Assembly: GCA_965230485.1 (NCBI GenBank)
Contig: CBDDLA010000001.1
Coordinates: 1,984,001 to 2,048,000, forward strand
DNA from: Putridiphycobacter sp965230485
Lineage (GTDB): Bacteria > Bacteroidota > Bacteroidia > Flavobacteriales_D > Crocinitomicaceae
Direction of reading: 5' to 3'
Length of the DNA: 64,000 nucleotides
Below the pieces are notes generated by a model, which worked only from the letters and a program-made list of their open reading frames with translations, was not told where the DNA came from and searched no databases. Position numbers and translations under genes: made by a program. Below are positions 53,127-62,600 of the stretch, piece after piece. Position 1 is the stretch's first letter; each line of letters starts with the position of its first letter.

Positions 53127-55211
53127 GTGCAGAAAATAAACTTCATTGGCTTAATTATTTTTTTCAACACATTTGCGCTATTTTCATTTGAGAGTAAACA
53201 TCAAGTGGATTCGCTAAACAATCTTGCATGGCAATCAATGTCATCTGATTTCTCTAAGGTATTATACTATTCTAATTTAGCGGATTCAATTTCAAATATT
53301 ATCAATTATCAATCAGGTAAAGGATATGCAGCAATATACAGAGGCTGGGTCAATTTTTACCAATCCAATTTTACTGAAGCCTATCAACTCTATAAAAAAG
53401 CTTACACCATTGGCACTAACGAAAAAAATAATCATCTATTAGGTCGATACTATCTAAGCATTGGAAGTTATCACACTAAAACTGGGGATTTAGATATAGG
53501 TTTAGAAAAATATCAAAAAGGCCTCAATCTTTTAATACAAACTGACGACAAAGAATGGGAAACATATGCGTACAATAATATTGGCGTTAATTATGCTTCA
53601 ATGGGCGATAATAAAAATGCCCGACTATACTATCAAAAAGCATTAACCCTATTTGAAACCAGAAATGATAGTGTAGGAGCTACTTTAAGTTACTCCAATA
53701 TTGCAACATGCTACAAAAATGAGTTTCAATTAGATTCAGCAATATATTTCTCCATATTGGCTCTTGAGAATGCTAAAAAGTTGAATCACAAAATTATAAT
53801 TGGGTCTAGCCAGTTGGTCTTATCAGGTTTACACCTAAAAAAAGGAAACGTTAATCAAGCCCAGAAATACCAGGAAGAAGCAAAAAAATTCTACACCCGC
53901 ATTAATGATATTGATGGTATAATTGATGCTGTTTTTTTGGAATCAGACATTCTAAAAACATATAACGTTGATGAGGCAATTTTTGTTTTAAAATCTATTA
54001 GTGAATTGGTTGATACTATGGATGTTTTGCAAAATAAAGTGATAATTAATCAAAAGTTAGCTCAACTATATGTAAACAAATTGGACTACAAAAGTGCATA
54101 TCATTCATTAAATGAGTACATAAAATATAATGCTTTACTGATTAATCAAACTTCTTCCAATAATATTAATGAATTAGAGGTGAAGTATCAGGTCAATGAA
54201 AAAATTCTTGAAATTGAAAACTTAAATAGCAAGAATGAGTTAATTCAATTGAAATTTGATAAAAAAAGACAAGAAGAAATTCATCAGAGAAAAACGAAAT
54301 ATTGGATTTCGTTCATCAGTTTAATTATTGCTTTACTACTTTCAACACTGCTTTTAATCATCTATAGAAATAATAAAAAGACAAAAAAGACAAACGAAAT
54401 TATTAGTTTACAAAAAAAGGAGGTGGAGCAAAAAAAGGCCATCATTGAGGAAAAAAGTAAAGAAATTTTAGACAGTATTAATTATGCCAAGAGAATTCAA
54501 GGTGCTATCTTACCTAAATTATCTGATGTCAAACAATATTTTCCAGATTCCTTTCTAATCTATTTTCCAAAAGATATTGTTGCAGGCGATTTTTACTGGT
54601 TTGAAAAGATTAATGACACTCGTTTCTTTGCAGTTGCAGATTGCACTGGGCACGGTGTTCCAGGCGCTATAGTTAGTGTGGTATGTCACAATGCACTAAA
54701 TGCAGCTATTTATGAATATGGCCTAATAGAACCTGGAGAAATTTTGGATAAGGTCAAGAGCCTTATTTCAAAGACTTTTTCTAATGATTATCAACAAATT
54801 AAAGATGGTATGGATATTAGCCTAGGTACTATTAATGATTCAATGAAAACGTTTAAATGGGCAGGTGCAAACAATCCACTTTGGCAAGTAAAGAATAACA
54901 ATGAGCTGATAATTCATAAGCCAGATAAGCAACCAGTAGGTAACTTTGAAAAATCAACTCCTTTCGCAACCCAAAGCATTAAATTTGGAACAGATGATCA
55001 GTTTTACCTATTCAGTGATGGATTTATTGATCAGTTTGGTGGCCTTAAAAACAAAAAGTATAAAACGATTAATTTTAAGAAGTTAATCCTAGCCAATGCA
55101 AACAACTCGCCGTCTGAGCAAAAGGCTGCCATTTCTTCAGAATTTTACAAATGGAAAAATGATAATGAGCAGTTAGATGATGTTTGCATTTTTGGCTTTA
55201 AGTGTAATTAG
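53127..55211 (+). CDS. TPR-containing membrane SpoIIE/PP2C-type phosphatase
   Basis: The 694-residue product starts at GTG, giving a signal peptide (about 1-22). A periplasmic TPR array (about 30-370) has repeats such as AIYRGWVNFYQSNFTEAYQLYKKAY and AYNNIGVNYASMGDNKNARLYYQKAL. A membrane helix (about 391-414) precedes a coiled coil (about 415-450) and a cytoplasmic SpoIIE domain (about 450-694). Its metal sites show DIVAGDFYWFE, DCTGHGVPGAI and FSDGFID motifs, with the aspartates expected for PP2C-type phosphatases. Such proteins are common in Bacteroidota, acting on unknown anti-sigma or response proteins. It may be transcribed with menB. Confidence 0.93.
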   Translation: MQKINFIGLIIFFNTFALFSFESKHQVDSLNNLAWQSMSSDFSKVLYYSNLADSISNIINYQSGKGYAAIYRGWVNFYQSNFTEAYQLYKKAYTIGTNEKNNHLLGRYYLSIGSYHTKTGDLDIGLEKYQKGLNLLIQTDDKEWETYAYNNIGVNYASMGDNKNARLYYQKALTLFETRNDSVGATLSYSNIATCYKNEFQLDSAIYFSILALENAKKLNHKIIIGSSQLVLSGLHLKKGNVNQAQKYQEEAKKFYTRINDIDGIIDAVFLESDILKTYNVDEAIFVLKSISELVDTMDVLQNKVIINQKLAQLYVNKLDYKSAYHSLNEYIKYNALLINQTSSNNINELEVKYQVNEKILEIENLNSKNELIQLKFDKKRQEEIHQRKTKYWISFISLIIALLLSTLLLIIYRNNKKTKKTNEIISLQKKEVEQKKAIIEEKSKEILDSINYAKRIQGAILPKLSDVKQYFPDSFLIYFPKDIVAGDFYWFEKINDTRFFAVADCTGHGVPGAIVSVVCHNALNAAIYEYGLIEPGEILDKVKSLISKTFSNDYQQIKDGMDISLGTINDSMKTFKWAGANNPLWQVKNNNELIIHKPDKQPVGNFEKSTPFATQSIKFGTDDQFYLFSDGFIDQFGGLKNKKYKTINFKKLILANANNSPSEQKAAISSEFYKWKNDNEQLDDVCIFGFKCN

Positions 55212-55317
55212 CCTTAGCAATTTCAACTTATTCTAGTTCTTGTTTTATTCCCAATGAACGGATTACCTGCCAATGCCGCATATTTCTCTAATATTTTTTT
55301 TACATTTGTTATAAGGA

Positions 55318-55349
55318 AGGGTACAGCAAACTCAAAGAAGCCGTACCCT
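55318..55349 (+). other. Hairpin 1 in the XRE upstream region
   Basis: AGGGTACAGC (55318-55327) pairs with GCCGTACCCT (55340-55349) with one A-C mismatch around a 12-base loop. It starts 9 bases after a -7-like box, roughly where a transcript from it would begin. Confidence 0.5.
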
Positions 55350-55378
55350 AACTATAAACACAGTCGTCAAACTGAGCA

Positions 55379-55406
55379 ATTATCAATAGATCAGCCTATT
55401 GATAAT
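55379..55406. other. Hairpin 2 in the XRE upstream region
   Basis: ATTATCAATAG (55379-55389) and CTATTGATAAT (55396-55406) are perfect 11-base inverted arms around the loop ATCAGC. No T-run follows, so it is not a standard terminator. Confidence 0.55.
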
Positions 55407-55484
55407 ACTTTATTGGTATTAAAACTATATGTCGTTCTATTGGCGGTTTTGTAATATAATTAATTGCAAACATATATAATTTTA

Positions 55485-55518
55485 ATCTCATTTGCAAGAA
55501 TTTCTATCTCAAATGAGA
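55485..55518. promoter_or_regulatory. Candidate operator of the XRE regulator
   Basis: TCTCATTTG (55486-55494) and CAAATGAGA (55510-55518) are perfect 9-base inverted arms. The right-hand one sits in a smaller dyad TCTCA-AA-TGAGA (55507-55518). They lie 31-64 bases before the regulator ATG, a position suited to autorepression by a CI/XRE-type protein. Confidence 0.5.
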
Positions 55519-55549
55519 CTTTTTATTATAGCTAGTTGTATAGAAGACA

Positions 55550-55951
55550 ATGGATAATACCCAAATTATTATAAAAAGGCTTGATGCAGCAAGAAAGCAA
55601 CTCAAATTAAAACACAAAGACTTGGCTCAAATTTTAGAATTAAGCACATCATCAGTTAGCTCGGCTTTCAGCCGAAAGTCCATGAAAACTTCTAAAATTA
55701 AATTACTGGCTAATGAACTAAACATAAACAAGGATTGGTTATTCCATGGAAAAGGAGACATGTTTTCTTCATCTCAGGGTACTTTACAGGATAATGATCT
55801 TGAATATAATCTTAAACTAAGCCGAGTTGAATTAGTAAATCTTGTCATCAATCAACAAAAATTAATTGAATCGAAAAACCAGCTTATAGATACAAAAGAT
55901 AGAATTATAGAAGAGCTAAATAAACTTCTTGAAGCATATAAAAATGAATAA
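55550..55951 (+). CDS. XRE/CI-type helix-turn-helix regulator with C-terminal coiled coil
   Basis: The 133-residue protein has an N-terminal phage-CI-like HTH (about 6-70): IIIKRLDAARKQLKLKHKDLAQILELSTSSVSSAF is helix-turn-helix with the recognition helix near SSVSSAFSRKS, followed by the DWLFHGKGDMF block typical of phage CI repressor HTH domains. The C-terminal part (about 85-130) is a coiled coil (VNLVINQQKLIESKNQLIDTKDR) and not a peptidase, so there is no RecA-dependent cleavage. Dyads immediately upstream suggest autoregulation. It is convergent and abutting (0 bases) with the large DUF4011 helicase gene, a setting seen for regulators of defence or mobile genes, though no phage gene is adjacent. 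Confidence 0.85.
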   Translation: MDNTQIIIKRLDAARKQLKLKHKDLAQILELSTSSVSSAFSRKSMKTSKIKLLANELNINKDWLFHGKGDMFSSSQGTLQDNDLEYNLKLSRVELVNLVINQQKLIESKNQLIDTKDRIIEELNKLLEAYKNE

Positions 55952-58900
55952 TTAGCTTTCGAAGAATGCCTTTATTTCATTTTTTATTTTTATTGTATCT
56001 ACTAACCAATCGTTATTTAATACAATTTTTAAGCCTTTAAAACGGTTTTTGAGTAAGGAAATTATAGATCCAATATCTAAATCTCCCTCACTGTATAGTC
56101 CCGGATTGACTAACAGCACTTTTTGACTTTTGTGATTGACGAAACTATTAATAATAAACCCGAAGTATTCAGAATTATAATTGAAGCTTACCTTTTCATC
56201 AGTCAAAAATTTTGCTATTTTTTCTGATAAAATATCATGGAACAATGGTTGATGATTTAACCTAATACTGTTTGTGGGGTTTAAAAATTGACTTAATAAG
56301 TTTAAACCTCTATTATCAGATAATCCAAGGTCTGATGATTTAATGGATGAATATATTTCCATTTTTTTTGTTGCTCGAGAAAACAATACATTTAACCTAT
56401 TAGCACCTTGTTCTTGATTAATTGGTCCAAAATTTAAATTTAATCTGCCATCTTCGTTTTTAGCATACCCTATAGAAATTAATACATGTGCTTTTTCAAT
56501 CCCTTGAACCGACTCTAAATTTCGAATTTCGACTGAATCAGGTATAGGTAAATTAAGTCCTCCTATTTTTTTTCGAATACATATTTCTTGTTCTTTTGAA
56601 AAAGCAATAATGCCAATATCATTTATGCTTAACTCTAATAACTCCTTATAACGTTGGGCAACCGCCATGGCTTCGAAATCATTTATAGATTTAGAAAACA
56701 ATCCATTAGCAATATAATGATAAGCTATGGGGTTATAGTCTGTTACTGCGGGGAATAACTTTAGCTCATTTTCATAAAAATGATGATTTGAAAATGATAT
56801 TAAGCTAGGATGTTCACTTCTATAATGCCAAAGTAACGGTCGATTCGGTAACATTTTTTCAGCTTCATCTAATAACGTTGTTGTATTTTGTGAGTGACTA
56901 AAAAAATGTCCAGGTGGCATTTGCTGGCTATCACCAACTACAATAACTTGCTTAGAACGATAAATTGCTGGTAATGCATCCTCAAACGGTATTTGACTTG
57001 ATTCGTCAAAAATGACAACATCAAATATTTCTGATTCTAATGGCAAACATTCTGCAATTGCTAAAGGGTTTAGCATCCAAATAGGTTGCAATGTTGTCAA
57101 TTCTTCTTTACAACTCGCAAAAAGATCCTTTACAGGTAAAAATTGACGTTTTTTATTCATTTCGTGTAATAAAAGCCGTTTAGATTTTTTAAATCTGGCT
57201 TTTTTTGCTCTATCATCTGTATTCAACTTAGAGTTAGGAGTTGCCGATAATGTTTCGTAGTCCTGCCATTTATTAATCTGCATTTGGCCAATAGCGGATA
57301 ATAATCTTGAAAACGTTTTTCTCTTAATAATATTAAATTCTGTCAAATCTTTAAGCAAATGCCTTCCTGTTATATGTTTTAAATAATCATGATATCTTAG
57401 CCTATTTTGAAGCTCATTTTTAATCACTATTCTTGACAACTCGTCAACTTCAAAATGATTGTTTTTAACAAAATTAAGTATCGATAAAGGAAGGTTTAAA
57501 ATTGTTTTGATTTCCGGAACAAAAGGTCGAACGATAGATAATTCCACTTTTAAATCACTTAAATAAGACAGAAAATGATCTATTTTTTGAGGTATTTTAT
57601 TAGCAAATAAGTATGTTTTTATCCTATTAATATTATTAATAATCAAATGTTGATCTGCAAGTAATCCAATCAATTCCTCTTGCTCCTCATGCTCTAATAT
57701 TGATTGGTAGTAATTATGTGAAAGGGTCTCTGCTTTCTTTCTTAAGTTGAGTATAAAATCGATATCAGTATCGGGGTTTAACACATTTAAATTGTGCTTT
57801 AATTTGATACGAATTTCTTCTATCTTGGCACTTAATTCAAACTCTATGGAAAGTCTATTGAGAATTTCTGTCCCACTTAATAAAGGAACATCCTGACCAT
57901 AATTTTTAAATAACCTTTGGTGTAACTTTCTTAGTTTAAACTTTGATAAGAGCCCTTTGGAATTGACTAAGAATTGATACCCTTCTATGTCTTGAATGGA
58001 GGGCCTTTTTTTCCAGGATAAATTCTTTTGCCTTATAGTGTCCAACTGATGTTTAGCCAATTGGTACTTTTTTGACCAGTTATTGAATGACTTAAAGGCT
58101 TTCGTCTCTTTAAACAATAAATCAATTTGAGACCGATTGACCATATTAAGAATACTGGCTGATAAGCAAGTTTTAGTGAATTCATTCCAATTTAAATCAA
58201 GTTGATAATCAGATTGAATATGTTTGATCAGATTAACCTTAACCATTAACTCATCAATCTTCTTGTCAATTTTAACAATAGGCTCTGACTCATTAAAAAC
58301 GGTTTTGTTAAGATTCATTATTAACGATTCTCCAATCGTGTTTATCTGCCACTCTTGTTGAATTAGATTCTCAAAATAATTGAGTTCATTAAGGTGTTCA
58401 TTCCATACTTTATATTTTGGAATTGCAGTCTGAATATCGGGCTCCTTTTCCAAGGCCGCATTCGATAATAACTCATTTTCTAAATCCGAAATGCTAGAGT
58501 TATTAAATTCTTTTACCCTTGCTTTATCGGGGTAAATTTTACTTTTTGATAGCGCCAAGTCATTTTTTTCGACAGTGATATTAACCCCTCCCTTTAATTG
58601 AGATTTTTCATAAGTCTTCTTTAATGATTTATAGAAACTTAACTTGGCTTGTTTTTCCGCATCAAAATAAGCCACGGAAGGTTTCAGCTCCCCCATTCGT
58701 TTATAAACTACATCTAAAGCCGATTTTTTTTCTGAAACGAATAAAACTTTCTTATCAGATGATAAGTAATGTTGCAAAAGTGTAACGATTGTATGAGATT
58801 TCCCTGTACCAGGAGGACCCTGAATAACTAGATTATTTGACGAAGCAAAAGAAACCACTTCTTTTTGAGAGATGTCTAAAGGGAACCAATCCAATTCGCC

Positions 58901-59569
58901 TTCGTCATTAGGAAAAATTGTGGCATTTTCAAATCCAAGTATTCTTTTAACTGAGGTATTAGGCGAATTAATTATTCCATCAAAATCTTTTGCCAAAACG
59001 CTTTTATGATAATTGAATGTACCTAATGCTTGTTGCCTAATCAGTTGCCATTCTTGCCGATCATCAAAGTTGTCAATAACATTAATATAATCATCCTTTG
59101 TATTAAAATGATCAGATAATTCATCAATTACCTGGTTAATGGACTCATATTTGTATTTAAAAATGTAGGCAAAATTTTGTTTAAATAAATGGGCAACTAC
59201 AGGATTAACAATCCAATCATTAGAATTATCAATTTCCACATTATACTGTAATTCAATTTTTTGGCTTTTTTTAATTCTTGAGGCCTGATATAGTAAAGGA
59301 CTACAATAGAAATAGTCTTTAGCTGGCATTTTCCATTTTAGAAATAACCCAATATTTAATGTTGTTTCTAAGCCGTACTCTTTAAGAAAAAAGTTTTGCT
59401 TTGTAAATATTTTTTTGACTTTCGTTTGATCAATATTTGACTCTGTTTGAAACCAAAGTTTTTCAGTTTTAACGTCTACAAAAGGATTACGCCTTGAAAT
59501 ATCATACAGCTTATTTTGCAGATTGATAAGCGCTTGTTCAATATCGATTTGACTTTTTTTAGTACCCAC
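55952..59569 (-). CDS. DUF4011/superfamily-1 helicase, candidate antiphage protein
   Basis: The 1205-residue protein starts at GTG. Its N-terminus (LQNKLYDISRRNPFVD, about 16-31) matches the DUF4011 signature. Helicase motif I is GPPGTGKSHT (K257), with VLFVSEKKSALDVVYKRM as motif Ia. After a long insertion (about 320-800, helical) come motif II VIFDESSQIPF (D855, E856), motif III VVGDSQQMPPG, HYRSEHPSLI (IV) and VQGIEKAHVLISIGYAKN, NVLFSRATKKM (V-VI). The last 100 residues (about 1105-1205: LSEKIAKFLTDEKVSFNYNSEYFG, VLLVNPG, VVLNNDWL) look like a degenerate Vsr/PD-(D/E)xK nuclease-like domain, with its catalytic residues not obvious. Similar DUF4011-helicase-nuclease proteins occur in defence islands. 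Confidence 0.88.
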   Translation of the reverse strand: MGTKKSQIDIEQALINLQNKLYDISRRNPFVDVKTEKLWFQTESNIDQTKVKKIFTKQNFFLKEYGLETTLNIGLFLKWKMPAKDYFYCSPLLYQASRIKKSQKIELQYNVEIDNSNDWIVNPVVAHLFKQNFAYIFKYKYESINQVIDELSDHFNTKDDYINVIDNFDDRQEWQLIRQQALGTFNYHKSVLAKDFDGIINSPNTSVKRILGFENATIFPNDEGELDWFPLDISQKEVVSFASSNNLVIQGPPGTGKSHTIVTLLQHYLSSDKKVLFVSEKKSALDVVYKRMGELKPSVAYFDAEKQAKLSFYKSLKKTYEKSQLKGGVNITVEKNDLALSKSKIYPDKARVKEFNNSSISDLENELLSNAALEKEPDIQTAIPKYKVWNEHLNELNYFENLIQQEWQINTIGESLIMNLNKTVFNESEPIVKIDKKIDELMVKVNLIKHIQSDYQLDLNWNEFTKTCLSASILNMVNRSQIDLLFKETKAFKSFNNWSKKYQLAKHQLDTIRQKNLSWKKRPSIQDIEGYQFLVNSKGLLSKFKLRKLHQRLFKNYGQDVPLLSGTEILNRLSIEFELSAKIEEIRIKLKHNLNVLNPDTDIDFILNLRKKAETLSHNYYQSILEHEEQEELIGLLADQHLIINNINRIKTYLFANKIPQKIDHFLSYLSDLKVELSIVRPFVPEIKTILNLPLSILNFVKNNHFEVDELSRIVIKNELQNRLRYHDYLKHITGRHLLKDLTEFNIIKRKTFSRLLSAIGQMQINKWQDYETLSATPNSKLNTDDRAKKARFKKSKRLLLHEMNKKRQFLPVKDLFASCKEELTTLQPIWMLNPLAIAECLPLESEIFDVVIFDESSQIPFEDALPAIYRSKQVIVVGDSQQMPPGHFFSHSQNTTTLLDEAEKMLPNRPLLWHYRSEHPSLISFSNHHFYENELKLFPAVTDYNPIAYHYIANGLFSKSINDFEAMAVAQRYKELLELSINDIGIIAFSKEQEICIRKKIGGLNLPIPDSVEIRNLESVQGIEKAHVLISIGYAKNEDGRLNLNFGPINQEQGANRLNVLFSRATKKMEIYSSIKSSDLGLSDNRGLNLLSQFLNPTNSIRLNHQPLFHDILSEKIAKFLTDEKVSFNYNSEYFGFIINSFVNHKSQKVLLVNPGLYSEGDLDIGSIISLLKNRFKGLKIVLNNDWLVDTIKIKNEIKAFFES

Positions 59570-59622
59570 TTACTACTCAAAGATAATAATAAACTATTAA
59601 CGCCATTTTAAGTGCAGTTCTG

Positions 59623-62600
59623 TCATCTTAGTAGTAATACTTGTCCAACTAAATGATTAACCTTGTTTGGGTCACTTTTAGAAGCTGCGTCAATTTTCCA
59701 TGTAAATACGCCAGTGCTTAATTCATTACCAGCATAAGTACCATCCCAACCTCTATCAATATTATATGATTCGAAAACAATTTCTCCCCAACGATTATAA
59801 ATAGTCATGTGAAACCCGTAAAGGTCAATATTCGTTCCATCTGCCTTAAAAATTGCATTATAATTATCGCTGGGTGTGAAAGAATTTGGAACGAAGATGA
59901 GTTGATCGACTTCTATAGAAACGTATTTACATATTTCGTCTACACATTTTTCTTCATTTGAAACCTTTAAGCAAGCACTAATTGGGCTGTAGATATTTTC
60001 TATAGTCTCTACAACCAAGTCGGCATTATTAGTGTTAAATTTTTGATTATCAATTAACCAGTCACTATCCTTATAATCAGAAGACGTATTTTTAAAAGAT
60101 ATGACTTCGTCATAATTAGTAGGATTTTTTGGGGTAAACAAAAAGTCGGCCGTTGGCGTTGGATTTATGCTGATATATGTATCAAAGTCAACTTCGTACT
60201 CGCAACCATCAATAGATGTATACTTAGCAAATAAATTATCATTACCTGGATAATCATAGCTAATGGATAACCCATTATTATTGCTAGAATTAATAACACC
60301 AATAGTGTTATACCATTCAATATCCCCAAATACTGCATTCTCAGAAATATTTACTGAATATTCTTGCACATGTGGTGCACAACCATAAATACTATCGGAT
60401 TGAAAGTCAATAACTGGTTGAGCGAAAACATCTACCTTAATACTATCAAATGCGGTTAGGTTGCATTCATCCGTTATAAGGATATAAAAAACAGTATCAT
60501 TAAGAATTGTTGGTGTAATGTAATGATTTGTATTTGAGGTGCCAACACTCCAATTAAAGGTATACTCATGCCCTTTATCATCTGGTTTTGCCCATAAATA
60601 AACGCTTTGATTTGGACATATAACTGTATCATTACTGCTAGTAATAGTAGGAGGAAGTGACAATATTATTTCACGATTATCTGTAGTAAAGCTACAACCA
60701 TTTGCGTCAGTAATTTCAACAAAATAAGTCGTATCTGCATAAATATTTTCGGAAAATGAAACCTGATTATTATTCCCATTATTCCAGTTATATTGGTAAG
60801 GGGCAGTTCCTCCAACAGCAATAGCAGAAAACTCAACTAATTCTCCTGGGCAAATAATTGCATCTGGCCCCACAAAGCCTGAGAGCGCTTGAGGGGTAGG
60901 CACATAAGTTTTTACGCTATCTCCTTGACAGGCATTTGCATCTTGAATTTGAACCCAATAAGTACCTGTTGGAATATGGCTTAAAATATTATTGGAAGTA
61001 TAGGTTGAACCGCCGTCGAAACTAAATAGACTACCGTTTGCCGCATATGCAGCAATACTACTACCAATTGGTGAACCAAAACAATTCACTCCCACAGCAA
61101 CTATGCTATCAATCATTGGAAATACTGGCTGAGTTAACTCAAAATTTATTGAATCCGCTATACAATTATTACTGTCTTTTACAATTAAAGAATAGAAACC
61201 AGCACAAACATTATTTATTTGATTTGAGTTTATAGTAGATTGAGACCAGCTATAATCGTATGTTCCATTGCTTGGTGTCCCGCCTACCACTATTGCCTGA
61301 ATGGATCCGTTACAATCTCCGAAGCAAGTTGGGTTAGTTTCATTAAAAGAAATTTGAATTTCATCAGGTTGGGTTAATACGGTATCGAATTGAACAGAAC
61401 AACCAATTTCATCAATAATTTGAATTGTATATGTTCCTACCCCCAGTTGAGTGAAATTTGACAAGCTCGTAGGTATACCGCTATTGAAAACATAGTTAAG
61501 TTGTCCGATACCTCCCTGAGCAGACAGAGCTATTTCTCCATTCTGGTCTCCATTACACAATATTGGACTTGCTGTGGCAACAAAACTGATCGTATCAGGT
61601 TCTGGAAGAGTATAGTCAATATTATCTGAGCAACCATTCCCATCTCTGACACGAATGAGATAACTATTACCACAAACCCCTGTAAACTGATTACTATTTT
61701 GATAGGTAATGCCATCAAGTGAAAATTCATAATTATTACCTCCCCCAGTAGCATAAACAACTAGCTCTCCATTACATATTCCATGACATGGTAATACTTG
61801 CTGAATAGAATCAATTTGCGGAGATGAAAAATTATTAATAATTAATTGGTCAGAAACTTCACAATCGTTTGCATCTCGCACGTATACGTTATAGGTTCCT
61901 GCATTCAAATTAGAAACCACTGAATTAGGGGAATAATTTGCACCATCTACTGAATAAACATAAGTAGGTGTACCACCTGCTGCCAGAATGGTAATACTTC
62001 CAGTAGGCATATCACAATTTGAATTACTCAAAATAGTCGTATACGATAATGTATCAATGAATTCTAATGAATCAAGTATGTTAATTTGACAATTGTTATT
62101 ATCAATAACTTTTATTGGGTATTGTCCTGAACACAAATTAGTAAATGCATTTGTTGTTTGAAAACTAGTACCATTATCAACACTATATAAATAAGGCATA
62201 GTGCCACCTATTGCATTTATAACCAACTCACCGGTACATTGGTCACTGCACAAATTTTCAACTTTTGTAATACTGACGCCATTTTGTAAGGGCTCTGTAA
62301 TTAAAACAGTATCATAAAAAACACACCCTCTACTGTCAGATACATGGATATAATAAGTTCCTGCATTTAAATTACTGTAGGATGAATTAGTAGTAAAAGT
62401 GGTTCCGTTATCAATGCTATATTGGTAATTCGGAACCCCGCCAGAAGCAGCAATAACAATCATACCATCTCCACTACCATTACATGATAAATTTTGCGAA
62501 GTGCTTGAGACCATAAGCTCTGTATTTTGAGTTATTTGCTGAATAGAACTGATTTCGCAGTTATTATTATCTCTTAAAATTAAATCGAACTGGCCTGCGC

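Larger units (their letters stand above)
55212..55549. other. 338-base gap with two stable hairpins and a promoter-like box
   Basis: It holds TACATTTG (55301-55308, -7 consensus), then hairpin 1 (55318-55349) and hairpin 2 (55379-55406), followed by the operator-like dyads of the XRE gene. One 66-codon frame (55254-55454) spans both hairpins and does not look protein-like. A small structured RNA is possible; no known RNA family was recognised. Confidence 0.45.

Noticed and set aside
55254..55454. 66-codon frame in the gap upstream of the XRE gene
   Set aside because: It runs through both hairpins, has no protein-like composition and no homologue I recognise; the hairpins explain the sequence better.
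55550..59569. Prophage or integrated element carrying the XRE/helicase genes
   Set aside because: No integrase, phage structural gene, tRNA target or flanking direct repeats were found.
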